In this document: positions 17,639-25,558 of the stretch, piece after piece
How the letters are laid out: each line of letters starts with the position of its first letter
Position numbering within the stretch: position 1 is the first letter of the stretch
Origin: Rhodococcus sp. HM1
Lineage (GTDB): Bacteria; Actinomycetota; Actinomycetes; Mycobacteriales; Mycobacteriaceae
Length of the DNA: 64,000 nt
Direction of reading: 5' to 3'
Assembly: GCF_023218075.1 (NCBI RefSeq)
Contig: NZ_JALPTB010000026.1
Span: 1 to 64,000 of the forward strand
Notes under the pieces: generated by a model
Seen by the model: only the letters and a program-made list of their open reading frames with translations
The model's database searches: none
Told to the model about the DNA's origin: nothing
Position numbers and translations under genes: made by a program

Positions 17639-18429
17639 GCGCCTGTACCCATCCGGTAGCCGACCCCGCGGACGGTGCGCACATAGCGGCCCCTCGAGGC
17701 GTCGTCACCGAGTTTGCGACGCAGATGACCGATGTGCACGTCGACGAGGTGCTCGTCTCCCGTCCAGGCCGGCCCCCACACCGTCTCGATCAACTGTGCG
17801 CGGGTGAGCACCACCCCGGGATCGCGCGCGAGGGCGGCAAGGACGTCGAACTCGGTGCGGGTCAACGCCACCGGCACACCGCCGACGGTGACCTCCCGGC
17901 CGTCGACATCGAGCGTCAGGTCACCGAACCGACGGATCCGATCGGCGGCACCCGGGATGGGACCGGGTGTGGGTACGGCGAGGCCGGCCCGGGGGCGGCG
18001 CAGCATGGCCCGGATGCGGGCCATCAACTCGCGGGGACTGAACGGTTTGGTCATGTAGTCGTCCGCGCCGACGGACAGCCCGATGAGGGTGTCGACCTCT
18101 TCGGTGCGGGCGGTGAGCATCACCACGTACGCATCGGAGAAAGTGCGCAGCCGTCGGCACACTTCGACACCGTCCAAACCCGGCAACCCCAGATCGAGAA
18201 CCACGACATCGGGATCGACCTGCCGGGCCAGGGTCACCGCGTCGGCGCCGTCGCCGGTGATCACGGTCTCGAAGCCGTCGCGTTCGAGATACGAGCCGAT
18301 CAGGCTCGCCAACGGCGCCTCGTCCTCGACGACCATCGCCCGCAGCCCTGTCGTGGGGCGTTGCGGCGGCCCCGGGTCACCGGCTGCGGTGGGCGTGCGC
18401 GCAAAGGAGTCCATGACGTCCATCTTCAC
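17635..18429 (-). CDS. OmpR-family response regulator
   Basis: 264 residues with a receiver domain (acidic pocket VEDEA, phospho-acceptor D79 in VVVLDLGLPGLDG, switch Lys in DDYMTKPFSPRELMARI) and a C-terminal winged helix (RTEFDVLAALARDPGVVLTRAQLIETVWG, VDVHIGHLRRKLG). Starts at GTG 18429, ATG 18423 or ATG 18414 are all possible; there is no clear ribosome site. First gene of the minus-strand pair, divergent from 18551, with a candidate binding box at 18464-18478 between them. Confidence 0.88.
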   Translation of the reverse strand: MKMDVMDSFARTPTAAGDPGPPQRPTTGLRAMVVEDEAPLASLIGSYLERDGFETVITGDGADAVTLARQVDPDVVVLDLGLPGLDGVEVCRRLRTFSDAYVVMLTARTEEVDTLIGLSVGADDYMTKPFSPRELMARIRAMLRRPRAGLAVPTPGPIPGAADRIRRFGDLTLDVDGREVTVGGVPVALTRTEFDVLAALARDPGVVLTRAQLIETVWGPAWTGDEHLVDVHIGHLRRKLGDDASRGRYVRTVRGVGYRMGTGA

Positions 18430-18463
18430 CGGCGCTCACTACGACGAACGCTGTGGTCGGGCT

Positions 18464-18478
18464 TCTTGAGCAAATCTT
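18464..18478 (+). promoter_or_regulatory. candidate response-regulator box (copper module)
   Basis: TCTTG-N4-AATCTT: imperfect direct repeats with 11-bp period, the spacing used by OmpR/PhoB-class regulators. The same element occurs at 22472-22486 upstream of the second two-component system. It lies 35 bp upstream of the regulator gene and 72 bp before the gene at 18551. Confidence 0.5.
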
Positions 18479-18550
18479 CATACGGCCTCCACAGCAATCG
18501 CGGGGTAGGAGCGCCAGGCTGGACACACGAACCGGGGAAGGGAGGCGATC

Positions 18551-18832
18551 ATGATGGGCTGGGCAGGTCAGCTGACCTGGACCGTATGGATCGTCATGGC
18601 CGTGTGCATGGTCGCGTTCTGGGCGGTGGTGATCTATCTGGTTGCGATGATGTTCCGTTCCGACCGGGTGGACGGATCCGGACGCGGCGGCCAGGAGCCC
18701 GATCCGCTGCGACTGCTCGAGACGCGTTTCGCCCGCGGCGAGATCGACGCCGACGAGTTCGCTGCTCGTCGGCAGATGATCGTCGCGGGTTCACCTGTGC
18801 TCCATGACCATTCGAGGAAGGGAACACCCTGA
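18551..18832 (+). CDS. small membrane protein with SHOCT domain
   Basis: 93 residues: one long N-terminal membrane helix (about 10-34) then a C-terminal SHOCT motif (DPLRLLETRFARGEIDADEFAARRQMI). SHOCT tails are thought to aid oligomerisation. GGGAGGCGATC gives a good ribosome site. The stop overlaps the ATG of the DUF305 gene, so the two are coupled. Such small SHOCT proteins are frequent beside actinobacterial copper genes; the specific role is unknown. Confidence 0.8.
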   Translation: MMGWAGQLTWTVWIVMAVCMVAFWAVVIYLVAMMFRSDRVDGSGRGGQEPDPLRLLETRFARGEIDADEFAARRQMIVAGSPVLHDHSRKGTP

Positions 18833-19524
18833 TGGACAAGAAGACTCTCGCTGCCGGCGTAGCGGCGCTTGCGGTGGTGTTCACCGCGGCCGCGTGCAGC
18901 GACTCCGACACGGGCACCACCACCGCCGCCCCGTCGAGCGTCACGGCCACCTCGCCCGCCGAAGAGGCCGTAACGCACAATCAGGCGGATGTGATGTTCG
19001 CCCGCATGATGATTCCGCACCATGCCCAGGCGATCGAGATGAGCGACATGATCCTGGCGAAAGAGGGTATTCCCGCCGAGGTGACCGCGCTGGCCGAGCA
19101 GATCAAGGCCGCCCAGGGACCGGAGATCGAGCAGCTCGAATCCTGGCTCGACCAGGGGGGCCGGCCACAGATGCCCACCGACGCCCCGGGAGCTTGGCAG
19201 AACATGCCCGGAATGACGTCTATGCCCATGCAGTCCATGCCCATGCAGTCCATGCCCATGCAGTCCATGCCCATGCAGTCCATGCCGGGTATGCAGGGGA
19301 TGATGAGCGCCGAGGACATGCAGGCGCTGTCCGCCGCGCAGGGCACCGAGGCCGCCCGACTGTTCCTCACCCAGATGATCGTCCACCACCAAGGCGCCAT
19401 CGCCATGGCGCAGACCGAGGTCGAGAACGGACAGTCTCCCGACACAGTTGCCTTGGCCCACAACATCATCGATGCCCAACAGCAGGAAATCGACACCATG
19501 CGTCAGTTGCTGACCACTCTGTAA
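18832..19524 (+). CDS. DUF305 lipoprotein, probably copper-binding
   Basis: 230 residues. Signal peptide with a lipobox-like TAAAC (Cys-23). Two DUF305 ferritin-like halves, each with paired histidines: MFARMMIPHHAQAIEMSDMI and LTQMIVHHQGAIAMAQTEV. Between them lies a methionine-rich linker with four MPMQS repeats then MPGMQGMMSAEDM, a typical Cu(I)-binding composition. The family is exported and associated with copper handling. Start overlaps the upstream stop. Function as an extracytoplasmic copper scavenger is inferred from motifs and neighbours. Confidence 0.85.
   Translation: MDKKTLAAGVAALAVVFTAAACSDSDTGTTTAAPSSVTATSPAEEAVTHNQADVMFARMMIPHHAQAIEMSDMILAKEGIPAEVTALAEQIKAAQGPEIEQLESWLDQGGRPQMPTDAPGAWQNMPGMTSMPMQSMPMQSMPMQSMPMQSMPGMQGMMSAEDMQALSAAQGTEAARLFLTQMIVHHQGAIAMAQTEVENGQSPDTVALAHNIIDAQQQEIDTMRQLLTTL
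19222..19281 (+). repeat. 15-bp tandem repeat, four identical copies
   Basis: Four perfect copies of ATGCCCATGCAGTCC inside the DUF305 gene, encoding MPMQS each time. Perfect DNA identity, including synonymous positions, points to recent slippage expansion that would change the number of methionine ligands. Confidence 0.95.
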
Positions 19525-19576
19525 CCGATTTCCCTGTCCGATTTCCCCCCAGGCCTGGCACCCCAGGAGGCTTTCG

Positions 19577-19996
19577 ATGTCGCCTCCGGAGCACGGCCAC
19601 TCCGGCCCGAATCCAGCCCCGACCGGGCACGATGACCGCTCCGGCGAACAGAGTCCGTCACCCCGGCAGCACGATGCTCACGCCGGGACCGCCGAACATC
19701 TCGCCCACGTCGCCCACGCCGAGCGCGACACTCGTGCCGACCACGGCGGGCACGATCGGCACGCCGGGCACGGGGCGCACGGGGAGATGTTCCGCCGCCG
19801 CTTCTGGGTGTCGCTGGTGCTGTCGATACCGGTGGTGTACTTCAGCGACATGGTCGCCGAACTGCTCGGCTACACCACGCCGGATTTCCCCGGCGCCATG
19901 TGGATTCCCCCACTGCTGGGCACGGTGATCTTCTTCGCCGGGCACAGCACCCGGGTCGACGAGCCCGAACTGGTCCGTACCTTGGCAGCACTCTGA
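19577..19996 (+). pseudogene. truncated CopB-like copper P-type ATPase
   Basis: 139 residues: a His/Asp-rich N-terminus with many H-x-x-H and GHG motifs, then the first membrane region of a CopB-type ATPase (MFRRRFWVSLVLSIPVVYFSDMVAELLGY...MWIPPLLGTVIFFAGH). It then passes directly into the amidohydrolase tail (STRVDEPELVRTLAAL) and stops at TGA 19994-19996. The CPC/CPH channel, the DKTGT phosphorylation site and the ATP domain are all missing, so it cannot transport. The His-rich segment might still bind metal. Confidence 0.82.
19945..19995 (+). repeat. 51-bp direct repeat, right copy
   Basis: 47/51 match to 16442-16492. This copy keeps what appears to be the natural stop of the amidohydrolase (TGA 19994-19996). 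It marks the right junction of the copper module. Confidence 0.85.
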
Positions 19997-20340
19997 ACTG
20001 CGGTGAGACGCGGTCGAAAAGAAGATCGCATTCCCGCAGATGAACGAATCCCGCGGGACGATGGGGGCGATGGAGGGAGAGGTTGGAGAGCCTCCCGTTC
20101 GATCGGTCACGCAGTAGAAGCGCGGCCATGAACGTGATGGCGACGATGGACCAGGGCGTACGTGATACTGCACCAATTGATGATGTGGCTACATCGGATG
20201 GACGGGATGCCGATGATGCATCTGCCTATTTGGTCCCGGCCGGTGCCCGTGCCAACGAACCGAAGTGTTCACCGTCGTCTTCCGCCGCCCGCCCCCGACC
20301 CTGCCTCGAGCACGGGCGGCGGCATCTACGGGATGGGGGT
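19997..20340. other. gene-poor junction region
   Basis: 344 bp right of the repeat copy. Several short frames occur on both strands, but none has a ribosome site or a recognisable product. A short hydrophobic stretch can be read on the minus strand around 20100-20150 (TPWSIVAITFMAALLL), without a credible start. Probably remnant sequence; I see no confident gene. Confidence 0.5.
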
Positions 20341-21735
20341 CTACCGCGGCGTCACGGCACGGAATCGAACGCGGGCGTCGAGACCACCATCCGGGCTGCG
20401 GGACAGCAATTCGGCGGTGGCTCCGCTGGCGCGGGCGAGTTGGGCGACGATGGCCAGCCCAAGTCCGCTGCCTTCGGTGTCGGTGCGGGCGCGCCAGAAG
20501 CGGTCGAAAGCCCGGATGCGGTCCTCGGCGGACAAGCCGGGCCCGTGATCGAGCACGTGCAGGTCCACACTGCCGGAGGCAGCGTTGTCGATGGTGACCT
20601 CGACAGTGGTGCCGGGCGAGGACACGGCGAGGGCATTGTCGAGCAGATTGTCGATGATCTGCTCGGCAGCGCCGGGCACGGCGAGCACGAGCGCTGCCGC
20701 AGGTGCCGTCACTGTGATTCGCGTCCCGGATTCGTCGGCGAGGGGTTCCCACTGCTCGACGCGGGCGCGGGCCACCGCGGCCAGATCGGTTTGCTGCGGT
20801 GCGGTGCCGGAATCGTCGGCACGGCTGAGCACCAGCAGTGCATCGACGAGGTGCTGCAGCCGCAGCACCTCGTCTTGGGCCGAGGCGAGCGTTTGACGGG
20901 CCGCCTCAGGATCGGCGTCGATGAGGTCGGCGGCACCATCGAGGCGCAACCGGAGCGCGGTCAACGGGGTACGCAACTGGTGCGACGCATCGCCTGCGAA
21001 GGCACGCTGTTGCCGCAACAGGTATTCGACGCGGTCGGCCATCTGGTTGAACGACCGTGCCAGGCTGCGGATCTCCGGTACGCCGACACGCTCGGATGTG
21101 CGGGCGTCGAGGTGTCCTTCGGCCAGACGTTCGGTGGTGCGACGCAGCTGCTGCAAGCGGCGGGTCACCGTGCCGGCGATGAGGAACGCCACGATGCCGG
21201 CCAAGACCACGGTGACCGCGGCGACGAGCCAGAGCGCGCGTAGTTGGCCGCGAACCTGGTCGGTTACCACGTGGGCCGGATACGTCAGCCGTACGGCACC
21301 GACGACCTGTTCGCCGCTGAGCACGGGCACGGTCACGTAGAGCAGATCGGTGCCGAGACTGTCCGAACTGCGTTGGCCGGTGGTGATCTGTCCCGACAGG
21401 GCCGTACCGATCTCCGGACGAGAGCGGTAGGAGGAACCGGCGGTGGCCTGGTCGTCGTCGGAGGTGGCCACGGCGGTGCCGGAGGTGTCGACGATCACCA
21501 CTCGGGCGCCGCTGCTGCGGTGGTAGCGCTGTGCGTCGGTGACCAGGGCCGGATCGGGGACGCCGGCCTCGAGCACCTCTTCGCTGCGGCCGGCGAGTAC
21601 GAACGCATCCCGTTCGAGGGCGGTGGTGATGCGTTCGCGTTCGGTCCGCATCAGATAACTCCCGAGGGGAAGGTCCTGCACGATCACCACGGCCAGGGTG
21701 ATCGCCATGAACGCGGCCATCAGTTGCCATCTCAC
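20341..21735 (-). CDS. sensor histidine kinase of the second two-component system
   Basis: 464 residues: N-terminal membrane helix (about 4-20), an extracytoplasmic sensor of about 145 residues, second helix (168-188), HAMP, HisKA with H252 in ASHQLRTPLTALRL, and ATPase motifs NLLDNALAV, DHGPGLS and GSGLGLAIVAQLAR. This domain order is typical of actinobacterial MprB/TcrY-like kinases. It overlaps its response regulator by 4 bp. It likely controls the divergent ApbE/ferric-reductase genes. Confidence 0.88.
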   Translation of the reverse strand: MRWQLMAAFMAITLAVVIVQDLPLGSYLMRTERERITTALERDAFVLAGRSEEVLEAGVPDPALVTDAQRYHRSSGARVVIVDTSGTAVATSDDDQATAGSSYRSRPEIGTALSGQITTGQRSSDSLGTDLLYVTVPVLSGEQVVGAVRLTYPAHVVTDQVRGQLRALWLVAAVTVVLAGIVAFLIAGTVTRRLQQLRRTTERLAEGHLDARTSERVGVPEIRSLARSFNQMADRVEYLLRQQRAFAGDASHQLRTPLTALRLRLDGAADLIDADPEAARQTLASAQDEVLRLQHLVDALLVLSRADDSGTAPQQTDLAAVARARVEQWEPLADESGTRITVTAPAAALVLAVPGAAEQIIDNLLDNALAVSSPGTTVEVTIDNAASGSVDLHVLDHGPGLSAEDRIRAFDRFWRARTDTEGSGLGLAIVAQLARASGATAELLSRSPDGGLDARVRFRAVTPR

Positions 21736-22412
21736 GCGGGCACCGCGATCCGGAAGCCGACCCCGCGTACGGCCTCGATCCAGCCGGGATCACCGAGCTT
21801 CTTCCGGATGGCGGCCACATGGGCGTCGAGGGTCTTGCCGGTGCCGTACCAGTTGGCGCCCCACACCTGATGCAGGATCTCCGAGCGCCGGTACACCGCC
21901 CCAGGATCTTCGGTGAGGTGGCAGAGTACATCGAACTCCTTCGCGGTCAGCTGTATCTCCCGCTCTCCGAGGTGCACCCGCTGGGTCCGCCGATCGATGG
22001 TCAGCGTCCCGACCACCTGGATCCCGGCCCGTGCATGCGGAGTGTCCCTCGAGTCGGCCACACGTCGGCCGACGGCGCGGATACGGGCGACGAGCTCACG
22101 CATGCCGAACGGTTTGACCACATAGTCGTCGGCTCCCATCTCCAGGGCCAGGACCCGGTCGATCTCGTCAGCGCGAGCACTGAGCACGATGATCGGGATC
22201 TTCGATCCGGCACGAATGGTGCGGCACACATCGGTGCCGTCCATGTCCGGTAGCCCCAGATCCAGCAACACGAAATCCGGGCCGGTCTCGGATACCGCAG
22301 CCACGGCGGCCGCGCCGGTGGCCACTCGCACGGCCTCGAATCCGGCACGGATCAATCCGTCGCACACCCCGTCGGCAACGGAGTCGTCGTCTTCGACCAC
22401 AAGAACCAGCAC
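21732..22412 (-). CDS. OmpR-family response regulator of the second system
   Basis: 226 residues: receiver with VEDDDS, phospho-acceptor D51 in VLLDLGLPDMDG and switch Lys in DDYVVKPFGMRELVARI, then a winged-helix output domain (AKEFDVLCHLTEDPGAVYRRSEILHQVWG; LDAHVAAIRKKLG). It is transcribed away from the redox genes starting at 22537; the shared intergenic region holds the candidate box at 22472-22486. Confidence 0.9.
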   Translation of the reverse strand: MLVLVVEDDDSVADGVCDGLIRAGFEAVRVATGAAAVAAVSETGPDFVLLDLGLPDMDGTDVCRTIRAGSKIPIIVLSARADEIDRVLALEMGADDYVVKPFGMRELVARIRAVGRRVADSRDTPHARAGIQVVGTLTIDRRTQRVHLGEREIQLTAKEFDVLCHLTEDPGAVYRRSEILHQVWGANWYGTGKTLDAHVAAIRKKLGDPGWIEAVRGVGFRIAVPA

Positions 22413-22471
22413 ATGCGCATTATCGGCTCGTCACCCACGTGACCGTCACCGGGCAGCGGCCCCTGGATCGA

Positions 22472-22486
22472 TCTTGGACGAATCTT
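22472..22486 (+). promoter_or_regulatory. candidate response-regulator box (redox module)
   Basis: TCTTG-N4-AATCTT, matching the element at 18464-18478 at all eleven fixed positions with the same spacing. A further ATCTT follows at 22490-22494, suggesting a third half-site. It lies 60 bp from the regulator start and 51 bp from the ATG at 22537. Confidence 0.5.
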
Positions 22487-22536
22487 GTATCTTCCCGGGG
22501 CCCTCCTTAACCGGAGCCCCCCTACCGTGGGGACCC

Positions 22537-22842
22537 ATGAGATCGAAAACGGCGGTGATCGTGGCCGCGGTGACCATCCTGGTGATCGGAGCGGCCGCTC
22601 TGGCCGTGAACACCAGGATCCTCAACGCCTCGTCCACCAGCGACATCGGCCGCGCCGACCAAGTCCTGGTCCCCGGCACTGCGCCCGCGGGCAACGGAAC
22701 ATCGACGCAGCACACATCAACGCCCCCTGCCACCGCGCCGGACGAGGACAACGAGGAACCGTACGACGACGAGGAACCATACGAGGAACCGGATCGGGAA
22801 CACCCCTTCCCGCACAGGAGCAAACATGAGCCCGACGACTGA
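22537..22842 (+). CDS. small membrane-anchored protein with acidic tail
   Basis: 101 residues from ATG 22537. One N-terminal membrane segment (about 5-25), then a Ser/Thr/Pro-rich linker and a strongly acidic tail with NEEPYDDEEPYEEPD, ending with several His/Lys. No known domain. It opens the operon leading to apbE and the ferric-reductase fusion and overlaps the next gene by 17 bp. The acidic tail could bind cations; this is speculative. Confidence 0.6.
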   Translation: MRSKTAVIVAAVTILVIGAAALAVNTRILNASSTSDIGRADQVLVPGTAPAGNGTSTQHTSTPPATAPDEDNEEPYDDEEPYEEPDREHPFPHRSKHEPDD

Positions 22843-23110
22843 CCGGCACACACTGCGACGGTCACGGGCACTGCGCTCGAAGATCACCACCGCCATCCTG
22901 TCCGGCGGCGCTGTACTCGCCCTCGTCGCCGGCATGGCCACCCACGCCACCGACAACTCATCGGCGCGAACGGCCACCCCGGCCGACCCCGACTCCGCTG
23001 CACCCGGTACCTCCGCCGATCGCTGGGCCCCGGCGGCGGTACCCGCACCGAGCGCACCCCGAGGCACAGTCACTGTCCCGCATGCGACCTCCCGCGGATC
23101 CGGAGGTTGA
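22826..23110 (+). CDS. small exported or membrane protein
   Basis: 94 residues: a basic N-terminus, one hydrophobic segment (about 23-40, ILSGGAVLALVAGMATHA) and an Ala/Pro/Ser-rich low-complexity tail. No catalytic motif and no FMN_bind flavinylation motif. Overlaps its upstream neighbour by 17 bp and ends 1 bp before the GTG of apbE. Function unknown; probably part of the redox complex encoded downstream. Confidence 0.55.
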   Translation: MSPTTDRHTLRRSRALRSKITTAILSGGAVLALVAGMATHATDNSSARTATPADPDSAAPGTSADRWAPAAVPAPSAPRGTVTVPHATSRGSGG

Positions 23111-23111
23111 A

Positions 23112-24068
23112 GTGCCCCCCGATTCCAAGACCTTCGAACACCGCGACCGCGGCTCGTCCACGGCGGGGATCGTGCGGCACGACCGCCGCCCCGCTATGGG
23201 TGGTACCACAGCGATCACCGTCGTCGGCGGCCCATCCGACCTGGCCGACCTGTGTTTTGCGCGACTTGCGGAAATCGAACAGGCGTGGAGCCGTTTCCTC
23301 GACACCAGCGATGTCTGGCGGCTGAACTGGGCACAAGGACGCCCGGTACGGGTGCGGCCCGACACCGTGCGTCTGGTGACCGAATTGATCCGGGCGTGGG
23401 CGGTGACCGGCGGTGCCTTCGACCCCACCACCCTGCCTCAGCTGATTGCTGCCGGTTACGCCGCCAGCTGCACCGATCCGACCCGACGCACCACCCTGCC
23501 CGACACCGCCACCTGGCCGGGCGCGGTCTCCGAGATCGACATCGCCGGCCTCGAGGTCCGGCTTCCCCGGGGCACCACCCTCGATCCAGGAGGACTCGGC
23601 AAAGGACTGGCCGCCGACATGCTCACCGAGTTCGCCCTCGACCACGGCGCCGAGGGGGTACTCGCCGAAATAGGGGGAGATCTCGTCGTCGCCGGCACGC
23701 CGCCCGACGGGGATGCCTGGACCGTCGGCATCGACGATCCCTTCACTCCAGGCACGTTGGTGACCGTGGTGCGGTTGACCGCCGGAGCCGTGGCCACCTC
23801 GAGCCGCCTGGTGCGCGTATGGACCGGCAGCAAGGGTCGCGCCCACCACCTGATCGATCCGGCCACCGGCATCAGCGCCCGCACCTCGACCGTGACAGCC
23901 ACGGTCGTGGCCGGAAACGGAGCCCGGGCCGAAGCCCTGACCAAGCTCGCCTTCACTGGGGAACCCGACCGATTGGTTCGCCGAGCCCCGCACCTCAGCG
24001 CCGCCGCCCTGGTGCTCACCGCCGACCGACAGCAGCACCGATCCGTCAACTGGAATGAGTTCGAATGA
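23112..24068 (+). CDS. apbE: FAD:protein FMN transferase (ApbE family)
   Basis: 318 residues from GTG 23112, chosen because GGAGG lies 5 nt upstream; an ATG at 23082 is in frame. ApbE-family landmarks: FDPTTLPQLIAAGY, LDPGGLGKGLAADML, EGVLAEIGGDLVVAG, and HHLIDPATG followed by TVTATVVAGNGARAEALTKLAF. The family covalently attaches FMN to Thr/Ser of secreted or membrane redox proteins. No FMN_bind substrate protein is encoded nearby. Its stop overlaps the ATG of the reductase fusion. Confidence 0.87.
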   Translation: MPPDSKTFEHRDRGSSTAGIVRHDRRPAMGGTTAITVVGGPSDLADLCFARLAEIEQAWSRFLDTSDVWRLNWAQGRPVRVRPDTVRLVTELIRAWAVTGGAFDPTTLPQLIAAGYAASCTDPTRRTTLPDTATWPGAVSEIDIAGLEVRLPRGTTLDPGGLGKGLAADMLTEFALDHGAEGVLAEIGGDLVVAGTPPDGDAWTVGIDDPFTPGTLVTVVRLTAGAVATSSRLVRVWTGSKGRAHHLIDPATGISARTSTVTATVVAGNGARAEALTKLAFTGEPDRLVRRAPHLSAAALVLTADRQQHRSVNWNEFE

Positions 24069-25558
24069 ACGACGCGTCTCTGTGGTGGTATGTCACCCGT
24101 GCCAGCGCCCTGGTCGCGTGGGTGACGATGACCATCTCGGCGTTGTGGGGTGTGTTGCTGTCGACACGCATCCTGCGGGCAGTCGACAATCCGGTGTGGC
24201 TGCACGAGATGCACCGCTGGCTCGGCGGCACAGCCCTGACCATGACGGCACTGCACCTGCTCTCGCTCATGCTCGACACCTGGACCCGGTTCTCGGTCAC
24301 CGACCTACTCGTCCCGCTGGCCGCCGACTACCGGCCCGGGCCCGTTGCTCTGGGCATCGTGGCGTTCTACCTGCTGCTGGCCGTCTACGGATCCTCGCTG
24401 CTGCACACCCGACTGCCTCGACGATGGTGGAAAGCGCTGCACTACGGCAGCTACGGGGCCGTGGTGCTCGTGTCCTTCCACGCCGGATGGTCCGGCACCG
24501 ACGTCGGCACCTGGGGATATCGGCTCGTCGCCTTCATCCTGCTGGTTTCGGCGACGGTGGCGGCGTTGGTGCGCACCCTGTCCGGCCCCGGGCGGCCAGT
24601 CACCGACGCGTCGACGCCGCAACCACGGGCGATGCCCCGGCCGATGACCATCACCGCGGTACGCCCCCTGGCCGCCGACATCGTCGGGCTCGATCTGGCA
24701 CCGGCGGACGGAACCATACTGCCGGTGTGGCAACCCGGCGCCCACCTGACGGTGCATCTGCCGAACGGACTGCAACGCCGATACTCGTTGTGCGGTGACC
24801 CGGCCGAGCGCAACTGCTATCGCATCGCGGTGCGCCGGATGCCGCACTCACGTGGCGGCAGCGCCTGGGTGCACGATCACGCCGTTCCCGGCACCGTCGT
24901 GGGCGTGTCCGGCCCGGACAACCACTTCGGTCTCGAACCAGCGGGCGACTACCTCTTTCTCGCTGGAGGAATCGGCATCACCCCGATCAAGACGATGATC
25001 GAATCCCTACCGGCACACCGGTCGTGGCGGCTGATCTACGTCGGACGCAGCCGCACGACCATGGCCTTCTGCGACGAACTCGAGCGACGATGGCCCGAAC
25101 AGGTCAGCATCCTCGCCCGCAACGAAACCGGCACGCGTCCGGATCTGACCCGCATTCTCGCCGGAACCACGGCCACGGTGTACTGCTGCGGCCCCGCATC
25201 GATGACCAACGAGGTGACGACCCTCGTCCCCGCCACGCGCCTACACGTCGAACGCTTCACCGCTGCATCGACTACGCCGACCGCTTCACGTCGCCCCTTC
25301 GAAGTCGTGTGCGCCCGCAGTGGCCGTCACGTTCAGGTGACGGAACACCAGACACTTCTCGACGCCCTCGAAGACGCTCAAATCCCGGTCGTCGCGTCTT
25401 GCCGCGAGGGCGTGTGCGGTGCATGTGCCGTACACATCATCAACGGACACGTCGAACACCTCGATGCGCTCCCGCTCACTCCCGAACGAAACGCGCAGAA
25501 CATCATGTATCCCTGCGTATCCCGCTCCCGCAGCCCCCTGCTGACCCTGGACCTGTAA
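24065..25558 (+). CDS. ferric-reductase-like haem membrane domain fused to FAD/NAD and 2Fe-2S reductase
   Basis: 497 residues in three parts. Residues 1-180 form a ferric-reductase-like membrane domain with paired histidines (HEMHRWLGG, TALHLL, ALHYGSYG, SFHAGW), suited to two haems. Residues 195-400 are a ferredoxin-NADP reductase module (RRYSLCGD for FAD, GGIGITPIKTMIE for NAD(P)H). The C-terminus is a plant-type 2Fe-2S ferredoxin (CREGVCGAC plus a late Cys in MYPCVS). Electrons can pass from NAD(P)H through FAD and 2Fe-2S to haem and across the membrane. Acceptor unknown: Fe(III), Cu(II), quinone, or an ApbE-flavinylated partner. Confidence 0.87.
   Translation: MNDASLWWYVTRASALVAWVTMTISALWGVLLSTRILRAVDNPVWLHEMHRWLGGTALTMTALHLLSLMLDTWTRFSVTDLLVPLAADYRPGPVALGIVAFYLLLAVYGSSLLHTRLPRRWWKALHYGSYGAVVLVSFHAGWSGTDVGTWGYRLVAFILLVSATVAALVRTLSGPGRPVTDASTPQPRAMPRPMTITAVRPLAADIVGLDLAPADGTILPVWQPGAHLTVHLPNGLQRRYSLCGDPAERNCYRIAVRRMPHSRGGSAWVHDHAVPGTVVGVSGPDNHFGLEPAGDYLFLAGGIGITPIKTMIESLPAHRSWRLIYVGRSRTTMAFCDELERRWPEQVSILARNETGTRPDLTRILAGTTATVYCCGPASMTNEVTTLVPATRLHVERFTAASTTPTASRRPFEVVCARSGRHVQVTEHQTLLDALEDAQIPVVASCREGVCGACAVHIINGHVEHLDALPLTPERNAQNIMYPCVSRSRSPLLTLDL

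Noticed and set aside
20108-20340. Possible small membrane protein right of the copper module
   Set aside because: A hydrophobic stretch exists on the minus strand but lacks a start, ribosome site and continuation.
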